From GCA-2686265 sp036010965 (lineage in GTDB: Bacteria > Planctomycetota > UBA1135 > GCA-002686595), in NCBI GenBank assembly GCA_036010965.1, contig DASCMO010000108.1, forward strand, positions 1-23,671: 23,671 nt of DNA, given 5' to 3'. A program made the translations under genes and the position numbers. The notes below the pieces were generated by a model. That model saw only the letters and a list, made by a program, of their open reading frames with translations, did not search any database and was not told where the DNA came from. Below, one piece after another: positions 7,619 through 15,071 of the stretch. Numbering within the stretch: position 1 is the first letter of the stretch; the number at the start of each line of letters is the position of its first letter.

Positions 7619-9354
7619 GCGACGTCGTCATCGACAAGGTCCTCGTCTCGATCATCGGCCGGGCACTCAAGGCTATCACCGACGAGATGAGCCTGTGCAT
7701 GGAGAAGACCACGCGCTCGCCGATCCTGTGCGAGGCGAAGGACTTCGTCACGGGCCTCTACGACGCCGAGGGGCGCATGCTCGAACAGACCGAGAACCTG
7801 CCGATCCTGAGCTTCTCCCTCAGCCCGGTCTGCGCCCACATCGCCGAGACCTTCCGGGGCGACGTGCACCCCGGCGACGTCTTCTTCCACAACGACGTGT
7901 TCTCCCTCGGCAACCAGAACAACGACGTGGCGGCCTTCAAGCCGATCTTCGTCGGCGATCGGCTCGTCGCCTGGTCGGCGACCAAGGGCCACCAGGCGGA
8001 CATCGGCGGCAACGTGCGGGGCGGCTACAACCCCAACGCCACCGAGGTCTGGCAGGAGGCCCTGCGCATCCCGGCGGTCAAGGTCGTCGACCGCGGAGAG
8101 GTGCGGCGCGACGTGTGGGACCTGATCTTCGCCAACGTGCGCCTCGACATCGTCCAGGAAGACATGCGCGCCGAGATCGGCGCCTGCACCGTCGGCGAGC
8201 GGCGCCTCGTCGAGCTGGTCGAGCGCATCGGGCTCGAGCGCTTCGAGGCCCACAAGCAACACCTGTTCGACGCGGCGCAGAGGATGATGGCTGGCGAGAT
8301 CCGCTCCATCCCCGACGGCGTCTACCGCGGCGAGGGGCACGTCTTCTTCGACGGACGCAACCCCGGCTCGAAGTACACGATCCGCGTCGAGATCACCGTC
8401 GACGGTGAGTGCATCGTCTTCGACTACTCGAAGACCGACGCCCAGACCGACGGCTTCGTCAACGGTACCTACACCTCCAGCGCCTCGGCGACCCTGCTGA
8501 CCTTCCTGCAGATGGTCAACCCCGACATCCCGCACAACCACGGGATGACCGAGGGAGTCGAGATCGTGATCCCCGAGGGCACGCTCCTCAACGCCTCCTA
8601 TCCGGCGGCGACGACCTTCGGCAACCACCTCTGCCCGCCCAACGCGGACGCGATCATGCGCGCCCTCGCGCCGGTGATCCCCGAGCGCGTGACCGCGGGC
8701 TGGAACAACCTGCTGTGCTCGTTGTCGAGCGGCACCGATCCGCGCAAGGACGACGGCTACGTCGATATCATGTTCATGGGCCTCAAGGGCGGCTCGGGCG
8801 CGATGGCGGGCTGCGACGGCTACGACCACATCGGCATGATCGATGCCTCGGGAGGGCTGCTCGACCAGGACTACGAGATGTTCGAGCAGCAGACGCCGCA
8901 CCTGCTGCTCGAGCACGAGTACGCCTGTGACTCCGCCGGAGCGGGGCGGCGACGCGGCGGACTCGGTGTGCGCACGCGCTACCGCGTGGGCGGCGAGGAC
9001 ACGCAGCTGGTGGTTTTCGGTGACGGCGACGAGGAGGGCGCCTTCGGCCTGATGGGCGGGGGCGATGGAGCGCTGAACTCGATCGAGCTGCGCTACCCCG
9101 ACGGTCGGCGTTACAAGACGACCAGCAAGGACATGATCAACGAGGTCCCGACCGGGACCGAGTACGTCCAGGTCGCCGGCGGGGGCGGCGGCTGGGGCGA
9201 ACCGACCGGGCGCGACGCCCAGGCCGTGCGGCGCGAGGTGCGCGACGGGCTCGTCTCGCTCGAAGCCGCCCACGAGGTCTACGGCGTGGTCCTCGATCCC
9301 GTGACGTTCGAGGTCGATGAGCGCGCCACCGAGGCGGCGAGGAAGGAGCGCTGA
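7615..9354 (+). CDS. Hydantoinase B / oxoprolinase family subunit
   Basis: This 579-residue protein is a complete HyuB. Family marks include FHNDVFSLGNQNNDV near residues 90-105, KGHQADIGGN near 122-131, and the Gly-rich C-terminal VAGGGGGWGEP typical of the family. HyuB partners HyuA in one complex; neither works alone. The GTG at 7615 overlaps the hyuA-type stop as GTGA, with GGAGGG upstream, the third such overlap in a row, which points to translational coupling and equal subunit amounts. Only 3 nt separate it from the acyl-CoA dehydrogenase. I see no truncation. The substrate assignment (2-oxindole-3-acetyl-CoA) rests on context. Confidence 0.85.
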   Translation: MSDVVIDKVLVSIIGRALKAITDEMSLCMEKTTRSPILCEAKDFVTGLYDAEGRMLEQTENLPILSFSLSPVCAHIAETFRGDVHPGDVFFHNDVFSLGNQNNDVAAFKPIFVGDRLVAWSATKGHQADIGGNVRGGYNPNATEVWQEALRIPAVKVVDRGEVRRDVWDLIFANVRLDIVQEDMRAEIGACTVGERRLVELVERIGLERFEAHKQHLFDAAQRMMAGEIRSIPDGVYRGEGHVFFDGRNPGSKYTIRVEITVDGECIVFDYSKTDAQTDGFVNGTYTSSASATLLTFLQMVNPDIPHNHGMTEGVEIVIPEGTLLNASYPAATTFGNHLCPPNADAIMRALAPVIPERVTAGWNNLLCSLSSGTDPRKDDGYVDIMFMGLKGGSGAMAGCDGYDHIGMIDASGGLLDQDYEMFEQQTPHLLLEHEYACDSAGAGRRRGGLGVRTRYRVGGEDTQLVVFGDGDEEGAFGLMGGGDGALNSIELRYPDGRRYKTTSKDMINEVPTGTEYVQVAGGGGGWGEPTGRDAQAVRREVRDGLVSLEAAHEVYGVVLDPVTFEVDERATEAARKER

Positions 9355-9357
9355 GCC

Positions 9358-10476
9358 GTGGACTTCAGCTTGAGCGAGGAGCAGGCGGCCACCCAGAAGC
9401 TCTTCAGGGAGTTCGCCGAGGCCGAGATCCGGCCCGCCGCTTCCGGGCTCGATCGCGAGCCGCGCTTCCCGGCCGAGCTGTTCCGCAAGGCGGGTGAGCT
9501 CGGCTTCTTCGGCATGCGCTACGACCCGCCCTCGGGCAGCGGCGCGGACCTTTGCGCCTACCTCCTGGCGGTCGAGGAGCTCGCGCGCGGCAGCCTCGCG
9601 GTCGCTGCCGCCTGCACGATGCAGTCGTTGATGGGCACGTTCTTCCTCCACCGCTTCGCCACCGGCGACGTGCGCGAGCGCATCCTGGCCCCGGCCCTCG
9701 CCGGAGAGCTCGTCGGCACGATCTGCATGACCGAGCCGGACGCCGGGAGCGATCTCTTCTCGATGAGGACCGCGGCCGTCGAGTGCGGCGGGCGCTGGCG
9801 GATCTCGGGCCGCAAGACCTGGATCACATCCGCCCCGGCCGCCGATCTGTTCACCGTCTTCGCCCGCACCGGCGACGAGGAGCTCTCGATCTTCCTCGTC
9901 GAGCGCGGGGCGGAGGGCCTGGAAGTCGGGCGCGCCATCGAGAAGATGGGCGTGCGGGCCTCGGTCACCTCCGAGGTCTCCTTCGAGGACGCGCCGGCGA
10001 CGTGCATGCTGGGCGAGCGCGGGGGCGGCATGGACGGCCTGAAGGAGATCCTGGTCGACATCCGCCTGATGACCGCCGCCCTCGCGCTCGGCGTCGCGCG
10101 CGCGGCCTACGAGGACTCCCTTGCCTACTCGACCGAGCGCGTGCAGTTCGGTCGGCCGATCTGCAAGTTTCAGGCCGTCGCCGCGCACCTCGCGGAGATG
10201 CGCACGTGCCTCGCGGCCGCGCACAGCCTGACCCACTGGGCGGCCTGGCGCGCCGAGAGCGGCGCGGGCGGCGCCGACGAGGCGGCCATGGCCAAGCTCT
10301 TCGCCTCCGAGAGCGCCCTGGACGTCTGTGACCGGGCGGCGCGCGTCATGGCCAGCTACGGCTACGCCTCGGAGTACCCGATCGAGCGCTACCTGCGCGA
10401 CGTCCGCTTCACCCTGATCGGCGGCGGGACCTCGGAGATCCTGCGCGGTCACATCGCACGCGGAGCCACGCGATGA
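9358..10476 (+). CDS. iaaF: Acyl-CoA dehydrogenase lacking the catalytic glutamate; predicted (2-aminobenzyl)malonyl-CoA dehydrogenase
   Basis: The 372-residue protein has the whole acyl-CoA dehydrogenase fold: N-terminal helical domain (LSEEQ...), beta domain (MTEPDAGSD, ITSAPAADLF) and C-terminal FAD-binding helices (ERVQFGRPI..FQ, EYPIERYLRD). The position of the usual catalytic Glu in IYEGT is G356 (IGGGTSEI). The alternative Glu position of isovaleryl-CoA dehydrogenase, just before the conserved Arg, is I235 in the segment D234-I235-R236; the alignment from that Arg to FG is gapless against isovaleryl-CoA dehydrogenase as I recall it. So neither known catalytic base is present. Benzylmalonyl-CoA dehydrogenase IaaF of Aromatoleum is described as replacing alpha-proton removal by loss of the 2-carboxy group, so no base is needed. 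That fits, with the B12 mutase next door supplying the malonyl-CoA. GTG start with AAGGAG upstream; ends in ATGA with the next gene. Confidence 0.83.
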   Translation: MDFSLSEEQAATQKLFREFAEAEIRPAASGLDREPRFPAELFRKAGELGFFGMRYDPPSGSGADLCAYLLAVEELARGSLAVAAACTMQSLMGTFFLHRFATGDVRERILAPALAGELVGTICMTEPDAGSDLFSMRTAAVECGGRWRISGRKTWITSAPAADLFTVFARTGDEELSIFLVERGAEGLEVGRAIEKMGVRASVTSEVSFEDAPATCMLGERGGGMDGLKEILVDIRLMTAALALGVARAAYEDSLAYSTERVQFGRPICKFQAVAAHLAEMRTCLAAAHSLTHWAAWRAESGAGGADEAAMAKLFASESALDVCDRAARVMASYGYASEYPIERYLRDVRFTLIGGGTSEILRGHIARGATR

Positions 10477-10877
10477 GCGACAACCCTCCTCCGGTGCGCG
10501 TGCTGATCGCCAAGCCCGGGCTCGACGGGCACGACGTGGGCGCGAAGATCGTCTGTCGCGCCCTGATGGAGGCAGGCATGGAAGTCGTTTACACAGGCCT
10601 GCGCCGCTCGCCAGAGGCCATCGCCGAGGCCGCCGTGGCCGAGGACGTCGATGTCGTCGGGCTCTCGATCCTCTCGGGCGCCCACGAGCCCTTGACCGCC
10701 AAGGTGATCGCGGCGCTCGAGGGGTCGGGTGCGGCGCGGCCGGCCGTGCTCGTCGGCGGCAACATCCCCGAGAGCGACCGCGCGGCGCTCCTGGACCTCG
10801 GCGTGAGCGAGGTGTTTCCGACCAGCACACCGCTCGCGAGGATCGTCGAGTTTGTGCGCGGGGAGGTGCGCGCATGA
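10473..10877 (+). CDS. Acyl-CoA mutase small subunit, cobalamin-binding
   Basis: This 134-residue protein is a stand-alone B12-binding domain. It has the base-off/His-on signature D18-G-H20-D-x-G, with H20 as the lower cobalt ligand, then SILSGAH and VGGNIP, the second and third cobalamin contacts. This size is normal for split mutases such as isobutyryl-CoA or 2-hydroxyisobutyryl-CoA mutase small subunits. It overlaps the dehydrogenase stop (ATGA at 10473) and the large subunit start (ATGA at 10874). The pair would use adenosylcobalamin to rearrange (2-aminophenyl)succinyl-CoA. In the Aromatoleum cluster the corresponding proteins are, as I recall, IaaG and IaaH. Confidence 0.93.
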   Translation: MSDNPPPVRVLIAKPGLDGHDVGAKIVCRALMEAGMEVVYTGLRRSPEAIAEAAVAEDVDVVGLSILSGAHEPLTAKVIAALEGSGAARPAVLVGGNIPESDRAALLDLGVSEVFPTSTPLARIVEFVRGEVRA

Positions 10878-12484
10878 GCGCTCCGCGCGGCGAGCCTGAG
10901 AGCGTGCGCTGGGAGTCGGGGCTGGAGATCCGTCCCGTCTACGGCCCCGACGAGCTCCGCGAATCGGGCGGCGGAGGGAAAATCGGCGTCCCCGGCGAGC
11001 CGCCCTTCACACGCGGGATCCACCCGTTCATGTACCGCGCGCGACCGTTCACGATGCGCCAGTACTCGGGGTTCGGGACGGCGGCCGAGACGCGCGAGCG
11101 CTTCCGATTCCTGATCGAGAACGGGAACACGGGCCTCAATGTCGCCTTCGACCTGCCGACCCAGTGCGGCCTCGACTCCGACGCGGCGATGGCGCAGGGC
11201 GAGGTCGGCCGCGTCGGCATGGCGGTCGACACCCTGGCGGACATGGAGGAGGCCTTCGACGGCATCCCGCTCAACGAGATCACCGTCTCGCTCACGATCA
11301 ACGGCTCGGCGCTCGCCATCATCGCCATGTACTTCGCCATGGCGCGCAAGCGCGGCTTCGACCTCGCGACCCTGCGCGGGACGGCGCAGAACGACATCCT
11401 CAAGGAGTTCATCGGGCGCGGGACCTGGATCTTCCCCGTCGAGCCCTCGATCAAGCTCGTGGGGGACACCCTGGAGTTCTGCGCGCAGCACGCGCCCAAG
11501 TACAACCCGGTCAGCGTCTGCGGCTACCACATCCGCGAGTCGGGAGCCGACCCGGCCGCGGAGATGGCCTACGCCCTCGCGATCGCCCAGGCCTACATCG
11601 AGCACGCGCTCGAGCGCGGGCTCGATGTCGATCGCGTCGCCCGCGGCCTGACCTTCAACTTCGACATCCACGGCAACCTCTGGGAGCAGGTGGCCAAGTT
11701 CCGCGCCGGCCGCCGCCTGTGGGCGCGCATCCTCGAAGAGCGCTACGGCGCCACTGATCCGCGCGCGATGCAGCTGCGCATGATCGCCGGCGGCGGCGGC
11801 GGCGGCCTGACGATCGAGCAGCCGGAGAACAACATCGTGCGCGGAGCCTACTACGCCCTCGCGAGCGCCCTGTCGGGAACGCAGACGATGGCGCTGTGCA
11901 GCTTCGATGAGGCCTACACGATCCCCAGCGAGGCCGCGGCCAAGCTCTCCCTGCGCACGATGCAGCTGCTGGTCCACGAGGTCGGCCTGTGCGACACGGT
12001 GGACCCTCTCGCCGGGTCCTACTTCGTCGAGACGACGACGAACGAGATGGAAGAGCGGATCGTCGCCCTGTTGGCGGACCTCGAGGACGCCGGCGGCATC
12101 GTTCGCTCCGTGGCCGAGGGGCGCGTCCAAGCGGAGGTCAGCCGCAGCGCCTACGAGCGCGAGCGCAAGATCGCGAGCGGGGAGGTGAAGAAGGTGGGCG
12201 TGAACGTCTTCCGTGAGGAGGGCGAAGAGCGCCGGGAGGTCGAGTTCCACGCCTATCGCGAGGAGGAGGCGCGCGTGCAGATCGAGCGCCTCGCCGCCGT
12301 GCGCGTCCGGCGTGATGCCGATGCAGTCACCGCCGCTCTCGAGCGCCTGCGCGCCGATGCGCGCGCGGGCCGCAACACGATGCCCGCCGCCCTCGACGCC
12401 GTCGAGGCCTACGCCACCGTCGGCGAGGTGTGCGGCGGTCTGCGCGACGTCTACGGCGTCTACCGGGAACCGATCCGCTTCTGA
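10874..12484 (+). CDS. B12-dependent acyl-CoA mutase large subunit, predicted (2-aminophenyl)succinyl-CoA mutase
   Basis: The 536-residue protein is the TIM-barrel half of a methylmalonyl-CoA-mutase-type enzyme. Aligned without gaps to the P. shermanii enzyme, Y64, Q172, R182 and H219 match Y89, Q197, R207 and H244. R207 holds the substrate carboxylate, and isobutyryl- and 2-hydroxyisobutyryl-CoA mutases have Gln there, so a carboxylated substrate is expected. But the THSQTSGWS loop is replaced by MIAGGGGGG (residues 303-311, same length, encoded partly by six GGC codons), which would open room for a bulky aryl group. This suits arylsuccinyl-CoA to arylmethylmalonyl-CoA rearrangement. Ordinary methylmalonyl-CoA or ethylmalonyl-CoA mutase is the main alternative; the loop and the neighbours argue against it. 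Confidence 0.87.
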   Translation: MSAPRGEPESVRWESGLEIRPVYGPDELRESGGGGKIGVPGEPPFTRGIHPFMYRARPFTMRQYSGFGTAAETRERFRFLIENGNTGLNVAFDLPTQCGLDSDAAMAQGEVGRVGMAVDTLADMEEAFDGIPLNEITVSLTINGSALAIIAMYFAMARKRGFDLATLRGTAQNDILKEFIGRGTWIFPVEPSIKLVGDTLEFCAQHAPKYNPVSVCGYHIRESGADPAAEMAYALAIAQAYIEHALERGLDVDRVARGLTFNFDIHGNLWEQVAKFRAGRRLWARILEERYGATDPRAMQLRMIAGGGGGGLTIEQPENNIVRGAYYALASALSGTQTMALCSFDEAYTIPSEAAAKLSLRTMQLLVHEVGLCDTVDPLAGSYFVETTTNEMEERIVALLADLEDAGGIVRSVAEGRVQAEVSRSAYERERKIASGEVKKVGVNVFREEGEERREVEFHAYREEEARVQIERLAAVRVRRDADAVTAALERLRADARAGRNTMPAALDAVEAYATVGEVCGGLRDVYGVYREPIRF

Positions 12485-12494
12485 GGCGAGGCCG

Positions 12495-13706
12495 ATGACG
12501 AGACACAGCGAGAAACCGGTCGTCTTGAGCCTCGAGCAGGCGCTCAGCATGCCGTACGGAACCCTGCGCTTCGTGCACCTCGGCTGGCGCGTGATTCGCA
12601 TCGAGCCGACGGCCGTCGCCGGGCGCGCGACCCGGGGCGATCCCAACCGCTACATCGGCCGGCCCGTGGCGGGGGCCGACCGCTGCAGCTACTACGTCGC
12701 CGCGAACGTCGGGAAGGAGGCGATCGCCCTCAACCTCAAGGACGAGCGTGGTCGCGACGTCCTGCGGCGGCTGATCGCCGAGCTCGGGGTGGACGTGTTC
12801 TGCACGAACACGATGCCGTCGCGCCACGAGGCCCTCGGGATCGACTACGAGAGCCTGCGGGCGGTCAAGGAGGACCTGATCTGGTGCTCGATCTCCGCCA
12901 TGGGGCACGCGCGCGGCGACGTCCCCGGCTACGACCCGGCGATCCAGGCCCTGTGCGGCTTCATGGACCTGACCGGCGAGAGCGACGGGCCGCCCATGCA
13001 GTGCGGGCCGCCGGTGATCGACCTCAAGGCCGGCGACGAGGTCTTCGCCCAGGTGCTGCACGCCATGCTCGAACGCGAGCGAACCGGGCGCGGGGCGATG
13101 ATCGACGTCTCCCTGGCCCACGCGGCCGCCTCATGGCTGCATACCTTCACGCCGATGCTCGACATGCAGAGCCCCCCCGAGGAGCTGCGCCGCAACGGCA
13201 ACGAGCACCGTCAGTTCATCCCGGTCAACGCCTACCGGACCGCCGACGGGTTCATCTACATCGCCGTCGGCAGCGACGTGCAGTGGAGCCGGCTCGTCGC
13301 CCAGCCCCTGTTCGCGGCCCTCGACCAGGAGAGGTTCTCGACCAACGAGGGCCGCCGCGCGTGCAGGGTGGAGCTGGCGACCGCGATCGGCGGGGTCTGT
13401 CTCGCGCAGACCGGCGATGTGCTCGCCGGCGTCCTCGCGGCCGCGGCCGTTCCCTTCTCGCCGATCACCGCGATCGAGGACGTGGCCGACCTGCCCTTCG
13501 TGCGCGAGACCGCCCTTCGCACGCACACGCCCGACGGCCGCACCGTGCGCCTGCCACCGCCGGCGGTCGCCTCGCCGCACCTCGAGGAGCTCGACCGCAC
13601 CCTTCCGTTCCCGCCGACCCACGGCGAGCACACCGACGCCGTGCTCGCCGAGGCGGGCCTGGATCCCGCGCGCGTAGCCGAGCTGCACGAAGCCGGAGTG
13701 ATCTGA
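12495..13706 (+). CDS. iaaL: Family III CoA-transferase (CaiB/BaiF), predicted (2-aminophenyl)succinyl-CoA transferase
   Basis: The protein has 403 residues, normal for the family. It shows the Rossmann-type beginning (...FVHLGWRVIRIEP), LNLKDERGRDVLRRLI, PGYDPAIQALCGFMDLTGE near 140-160, and the catalytic aspartate D176 in VIDLKAG. The enzyme forms an anhydride at this Asp and shifts CoA between carboxylates. In this operon ring opening would leave CoA on the carboxyl far from the aryl carbon, whereas the mutase needs it on the near one, so an intramolecular shift is a sensible job; mesaconyl-CoA C1-C4 transferase of the same family is a precedent. IaaL of Aromatoleum is a family III transferase acting on phenylsuccinyl-CoA. 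The ATG at 12495 lies 10 nt after the mutase with GAGGCGAG before it. The N-terminal segment is shorter than usual before LGWRVIRIEP, so the very first strand differs. Confidence 0.85.
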   Translation: MTRHSEKPVVLSLEQALSMPYGTLRFVHLGWRVIRIEPTAVAGRATRGDPNRYIGRPVAGADRCSYYVAANVGKEAIALNLKDERGRDVLRRLIAELGVDVFCTNTMPSRHEALGIDYESLRAVKEDLIWCSISAMGHARGDVPGYDPAIQALCGFMDLTGESDGPPMQCGPPVIDLKAGDEVFAQVLHAMLERERTGRGAMIDVSLAHAAASWLHTFTPMLDMQSPPEELRRNGNEHRQFIPVNAYRTADGFIYIAVGSDVQWSRLVAQPLFAALDQERFSTNEGRRACRVELATAIGGVCLAQTGDVLAGVLAAAAVPFSPITAIEDVADLPFVRETALRTHTPDGRTVRLPPPAVASPHLEELDRTLPFPPTHGEHTDAVLAEAGLDPARVAELHEAGVI

Positions 13707-13710
13707 CCCC

Positions 13711-14592
13711 ATGCCCCACGCCTACCACCGTCCCCGCTGTCTCGCCGAGGCCTTCGAGCTGGCGCGCAAGACGCCCTCGGCGCGCTTCGTCGCCGGCGGC
13801 ACGGACCTCCTCGTCGCCCTGCGCAAGCGGCGCATCCCGCCGCCCGAGGCCCTCATCTCCCTGCGCTCCCTCCCCGAGCTCTCGGGAATCGAGGCGGGCG
13901 ATCGCCTGCGCATTGGCGCCGCCGTGCCCCTGACCGACATCGGCGAGCACCCGGCGGTGAACGCGGACTTCCCGGCCCTCGCCGCGGCCATCGAGGTCGT
14001 CGGCAGCCGCCAGATCCGAAACGTCGCGACCCTGGGCGGGAACCTGTGCAACGCCTCGCCGGCGGCGGACACGGTGCCGGCGCTGTTGGTACACGACGCC
14101 CGCGTCGAGCTCACCTCCACGGGCGGTGGGCGCGTGCTGCCGCTCGAGGAGTTCCTGCGCGGCCCGGGCGAGACGGCTCTCGAGCCCGGCGAGCTGCTGA
14201 GCGCGGTGACGCTGGAGCCCGCCGAGGGCGCGCGCTCCGTCTTCCTGCGCAAGGGGCGGACCGCGATGGACCTCGCCATCGCCAGCGTGGCCGTGCGCTG
14301 GGTGTTCGCCGACGACCGGCCGCGCGGAGTGCGCGTCGCCGCCGGGGCCGTGGCGCCGGTCGCTCTGCGCCTGCGCTCGGTCGAGGCGCTGCTCGAGGGC
14401 GCGGAGCTCGGCGGGAGCGGCCTCGAGTCCCTGCTGGAGCGCGTGCGCAGGGAGGCCCGGCGCTCGATCGCCCCCATCAGCGACCTGCGCGCGAGCGCGG
14501 AGTACCGCGGCCTGTTGATCGGCGTGCTCAGCGCCCGCGCGGTGGCGAGCCTGGCGGCGGGCGAGCAAGGGACAGCGGAAGTGGCGCGATGA
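13711..14592 (+). CDS. Molybdenum hydroxylase FAD subunit (CoxM type)
   Basis: This 293-residue protein is the FAD-binding subunit of a xanthine dehydrogenase family enzyme. It has FVAGGTDLLVALRK near residue 26 and ATLGGNLCNASPAAD near 108, the two FAD pyrophosphate-binding loops, and a C-terminal CODH-type domain with LRKGR. It passes electrons from the [2Fe-2S] subunit to its acceptor. The extra cysteine loop that carries a [4Fe-4S] cluster in 4-hydroxybenzoyl-CoA reductase is absent; only two cysteines are present. The enzyme is thus likely a hydroxylase, not a low-potential reductase. ATG at 13711, 4 nt after the transferase; ATGA overlap with the next gene. Confidence 0.88.
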   Translation: MPHAYHRPRCLAEAFELARKTPSARFVAGGTDLLVALRKRRIPPPEALISLRSLPELSGIEAGDRLRIGAAVPLTDIGEHPAVNADFPALAAAIEVVGSRQIRNVATLGGNLCNASPAADTVPALLVHDARVELTSTGGGRVLPLEEFLRGPGETALEPGELLSAVTLEPAEGARSVFLRKGRTAMDLAIASVAVRWVFADDRPRGVRVAAGAVAPVALRLRSVEALLEGAELGGSGLESLLERVRREARRSIAPISDLRASAEYRGLLIGVLSARAVASLAAGEQGTAEVAR

Positions 14593-15071
14593 GGCTCTCG
14601 ATCGAGTTTGAGCTGAATGGCCGGGCGGCGCACGCGGAGGTGAAGCCCCACGCGCGCCTGATCGATCTGCTGCGCGATGAGCTCGGCGAGAGAGGGACGA
14701 AGGAGGGCTGCGGCGAGGGCGAGTGCGGAGCCTGCACCGTCCTCGTCGACGGGCGGATCGTGAACGCCTGCCTCTTCCCGGCACCCGAGGTTGAGGGGCG
14801 CTCGGTGGCGACGATCGAGGGCCTGCTCGGCGAAGCCGGGGCCCTCGCGAGCGTGCAGCGCGCCTACCTCGATCACGGCGGTGTGCAGTGCGGCTTCTGC
14901 ACGCCGGGAATGGTCATGGCGTCGCTCGACCTGCTCGGGCGCAATCCGAAGCCCGAGCCTGACGAGATCCGCGACGCCCTGCGCGGGAATCTCTGTCGCT
15001 GCACGGGCTACGCGCAGATCGTCGAGGCGATCGCCGCCGCCGCCGGCGCGGCGGAGAGGGAGCGCAGATGA
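14589..15071 (+). CDS. Molybdenum hydroxylase [2Fe-2S] subunit (CoxS type)
   Basis: The 160-residue protein has the two [2Fe-2S] sites of the family: plant-type C41, C46, C49 and C61 (GCGEGECGAC...C), and the helical site C101, C104, C136 and C138 (CGFC...CRC). All eight ligands are present. It wires the molybdenum subunit to the FAD subunit. Length is normal. Starts and stops overlap both neighbours as ATGA, so the three subunits are translationally coupled in the order FAD, Fe-S, Mo. Confidence 0.95.
   Translation: MRLSIEFELNGRAAHAEVKPHARLIDLLRDELGERGTKEGCGEGECGACTVLVDGRIVNACLFPAPEVEGRSVATIEGLLGEAGALASVQRAYLDHGGVQCGFCTPGMVMASLDLLGRNPKPEPDEIRDALRGNLCRCTGYAQIVEAIAAAAGAAERERR

Noticed and set aside
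7288..10875. Very long open frame on the minus strand across the hydantoinase B and dehydrogenase genes
   Set aside because: It is a mirror of plus-strand genes with clear families; high GC leaves few stops on the opposite strand, and its product is Arg/Ala-rich with no motif.
10473..12484. Ordinary methylmalonyl-CoA mutase of propionate metabolism
   Set aside because: The Tyr/Arg/His set fits, but the active-site loop is replaced by glycines, there is no epimerase or MeaB-type chaperone beside it, and the neighbours fit an aryl-CoA pathway.
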